This document shows positions 16,134 to 17,320 of a stretch of DNA of 17,320 bases, piece after piece. The notes under the pieces are model-generated. The model was not told the DNA's origin and did no database searches. It saw nothing but the letters and a program-made list of their open reading frames with translations. The stretch comes from Parachlamydiaceae bacterium (GTDB taxonomy: Bacteria > Chlamydiota > Chlamydiia > Chlamydiales > Parachlamydiaceae): contig JACDDG010000008.1 of assembly GCA_013817115.1 (NCBI GenBank), forward strand, positions 1-17,320, written 5' to 3'. The translations under genes and the position numbers were made by a program. Each line of letters begins with the position of its first letter. Positions within the stretch are counted from its first letter, which is position 1.

Positions 16134-16290
16134 TATACCGAAGAGCGCTCTAATTTTGGTTTTTGGCAAAGAGAAAGCCCCCGGGATTAAGCGATCAAAA
16201 ACAGCCCCATATTATATTGGGTCGTTTCATCGCTTAATCCCGGGGCTTTTTCAATGCTAAAAACCCAAAATTTGAACGCTCATCGGTATA
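16134..16290. repeat. TATACCGAAG palindromic element, copy 4 (157 bp)
   Basis: This nearly complete copy has a left arm TATACCGAAGAGCGCTC, then GCCCCCGGGATTAAGCGATC, mirrored by CATCGCTTAATCCCGGGGC and ending AACGCTCATCGGTATA. The apex lies around CCCATATTATATTGGG near 16206-16221. It ends 2 bp from the stop codon of the YihY/BrkB-family gene and lies 67 bp upstream of the DUF2254 start, between two tandem minus-strand genes. Confidence 0.92.
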
Positions 16291-16292
16291 AT

Positions 16293-17159
16293 TTATTCTC
16301 TTTCTTCTTCTCGTTGGATTTCGAGAGAAAGTCGAGCTCCAAAAATCATAATTAACCAACTATAGTTTAGCCAGATTAGGAAAAGTGGTATAGCAGCGAA
16401 GCTTCCATAAATAACTCCATAACTGACAGCTTTAACTTGAAAAGTGATGTAAATCCATTGCCAGATAAAAAAAATTATTCCGGTAAAAACCGCAGCGATA
16501 AAAGCTGCTTTCCAGGAAACTTTTGTATTAGGTAAATAAATGTACATTAAACTTAGCACACCGATATTTAAGATATAAGTGCCGAACGATAAGGCAAAAT
16601 TAATTAAAGGCCCTAAATAAGGGATGTTTTTAGAGATATCAGATGAAAAAGCAATTACACTACTTGGGCCAACTACCAACAGAGGAAAGATAATTATAAT
16701 CGGAGTAAAATTCTTAATTTTTTGAAAAAAAGTACGTCCCTTGGTGCCCCAAATATCATCAAAGAAACTTTCCACGCTCCCAATCGTACTTAAAACCGTC
16801 CAAAAAAGTGTCAGAATACCTAGGCTTGCAATTAAATCCCCTTTAGTTGATTTTAAGGTAGTTTGAGAGAATTGAATCAATTTTTCTGCTATTTGTGGCT
16901 GACTGTAGAGGTAGGTTTTAATTTGCTCTGTTAAAATATCGGCAAACCCCATGGCTTGCGCAATTCCAAAAGCAATTGCAAATAACGGAACGATTGAGAG
17001 TAGTGTATAGAAAGTTAATGTAGAAGATTTGTCCAATCCTTTATCTTTTATAAAATTTCCTACAGCAGATGAAAATATTCTTAGCACCGCGTAAGAATTT
17101 CCATCACGGTTCCAAATATCTTTTTTGAAAAATTTTTGTGCTTTTTTAAAAATATTCAT
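16293..17159 (-). CDS. YihY/BrkB family inner membrane protein
   Basis: This family, formerly mislabelled ribonuclease BN, consists of polytopic inner membrane proteins of uncertain function. The ATG at 17159 (288 aa) is chosen over the one at 17183 because an AGAGG SD site lies at 17166-17170, six bases upstream, whereas nothing precedes the outer ATG. The family signature is SSTLTFYTLLSIVPLFAIAF (45-64 from this start), then about six membrane segments, FFDDIWG near 131-137, YLPNTKVSWKAAFIAAVFTG in the second half, and the closing YGVIYGSFAAIPLFLIWLNY, SWLIMIFGARLSLE. A weak promoter (TTGGCT 17207-17212, 17 bases, TAAATT 17184-17189) would begin the transcript inside the outer ATG region, agreeing with the inner start. 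The gene ends 2 bp from palindrome copy 4 and starts 69 bp from copy 5. Confidence 0.9.
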   Translation of the reverse strand: MNIFKKAQKFFKKDIWNRDGNSYAVLRIFSSAVGNFIKDKGLDKSSTLTFYTLLSIVPLFAIAFGIAQAMGFADILTEQIKTYLYSQPQIAEKLIQFSQTTLKSTKGDLIASLGILTLFWTVLSTIGSVESFFDDIWGTKGRTFFQKIKNFTPIIIIFPLLVVGPSSVIAFSSDISKNIPYLGPLINFALSFGTYILNIGVLSLMYIYLPNTKVSWKAAFIAAVFTGIIFFIWQWIYITFQVKAVSYGVIYGSFAAIPLFLIWLNYSWLIMIFGARLSLEIQREEERE

Positions 17160-17165
17160 AAGATA

Positions 17166-17170
17166 CCTCT
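17166..17170 (-). promoter_or_regulatory. SD site that decides the YihY/BrkB start
   Basis: AGAGG on the minus strand, six bases before the ATG at 17159. The longer frame from 17183 has only A/T-rich bases upstream. Confidence 0.6.
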
Positions 17171-17228
17171 TGAATAATCTCATAATTTAATTCTGAAAAA
17201 AAAACAAGCCAAAAAAGGTCTAAAGCTT

Positions 17229-17320
17229 TATACCGAAGAGCGTTCAAATTTTGGTTTTTGGCAAAGAGAAAGCTCCCGCGATTGAGCGATCAAAAACGAC
17301 CCCATATTATAATATTGGGT
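17229..17320. repeat. TATACCGAAG palindromic element, copy 5 (cut by window edge)
   Basis: The left arm begins TATACCGAAGAGCGTTCAAA and runs through CTCCCGCGATTGAGCGATC to the apex ATATTATAATATTGGGT, where the window ends. Its CCCGCGATTGA block differs from the CCCGGGATTAA block of copies 1, 3 and 4 and resembles the right arm of copy 2. Confidence 0.85.

Overview
The window is AT-rich bacterial DNA with long intergenic spaces, short accessory-type genes, decayed genes and a family of long palindromic repeats. No ribosomal or house-keeping operon is present to fix the taxonomy. Large helical proteins without a known fold, a membrane-anchored candidate cysteine protease and a decayed Fn3/chitinase-like gene suggest a host-associated bacterium, most plausibly an amoeba-associated one such as a Parachlamydiales member. 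This is inference from style, not proof.

Layout. (1) 1-2226, plus strand: the 3' part of an unrecognised helical protein gene, a long hairpin, then a 276-aa protein with a clear promoter and Shine-Dalgarno (SD) site. (2) 2297-7975: two minus-strand paralogous genes of about 870 and 750 codons. They share roughly 500 N-terminal residues and related upstream regions but differ completely at the C-terminus; a nested inverted repeat of about 340 bp lies between them. (3) 8164-9757, minus: an RNA ligase gene (rtcB) broken by a one-base frameshift near its 5' end, followed by a good intrinsic terminator. (4) 10109-12154, minus: a 681-aa membrane-anchored protein with a candidate Cys/His protease domain. 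(5) 12378-13081, plus: remains of an Fn3-GH18 (chitinase-like) gene with several frameshifts. (6) 13153-17159: three membrane protein genes, a BON-MscS mechanosensitive channel (plus), a DUF2254 protein (minus) and a YihY/BrkB-family protein (minus).

The most distinctive element is a palindrome of about 155 bp with TATACCGAAGAGCG ends, present five times (the last cut by the window edge). It sits between convergent genes (copies 1 and 3), directly after stop codons (copies 1, 3 and 4) or just upstream of genes (copies 2 and 5). Copy 3 supplies the last residues and the stop codon of the DUF2254 protein. The elements look like a non-autonomous mobile family that has taken up positions at gene ends. 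Three separate single-base shifts in homopolymer runs (rtcB, Fn3, GH18-like) show gene decay, or possibly base-call errors.
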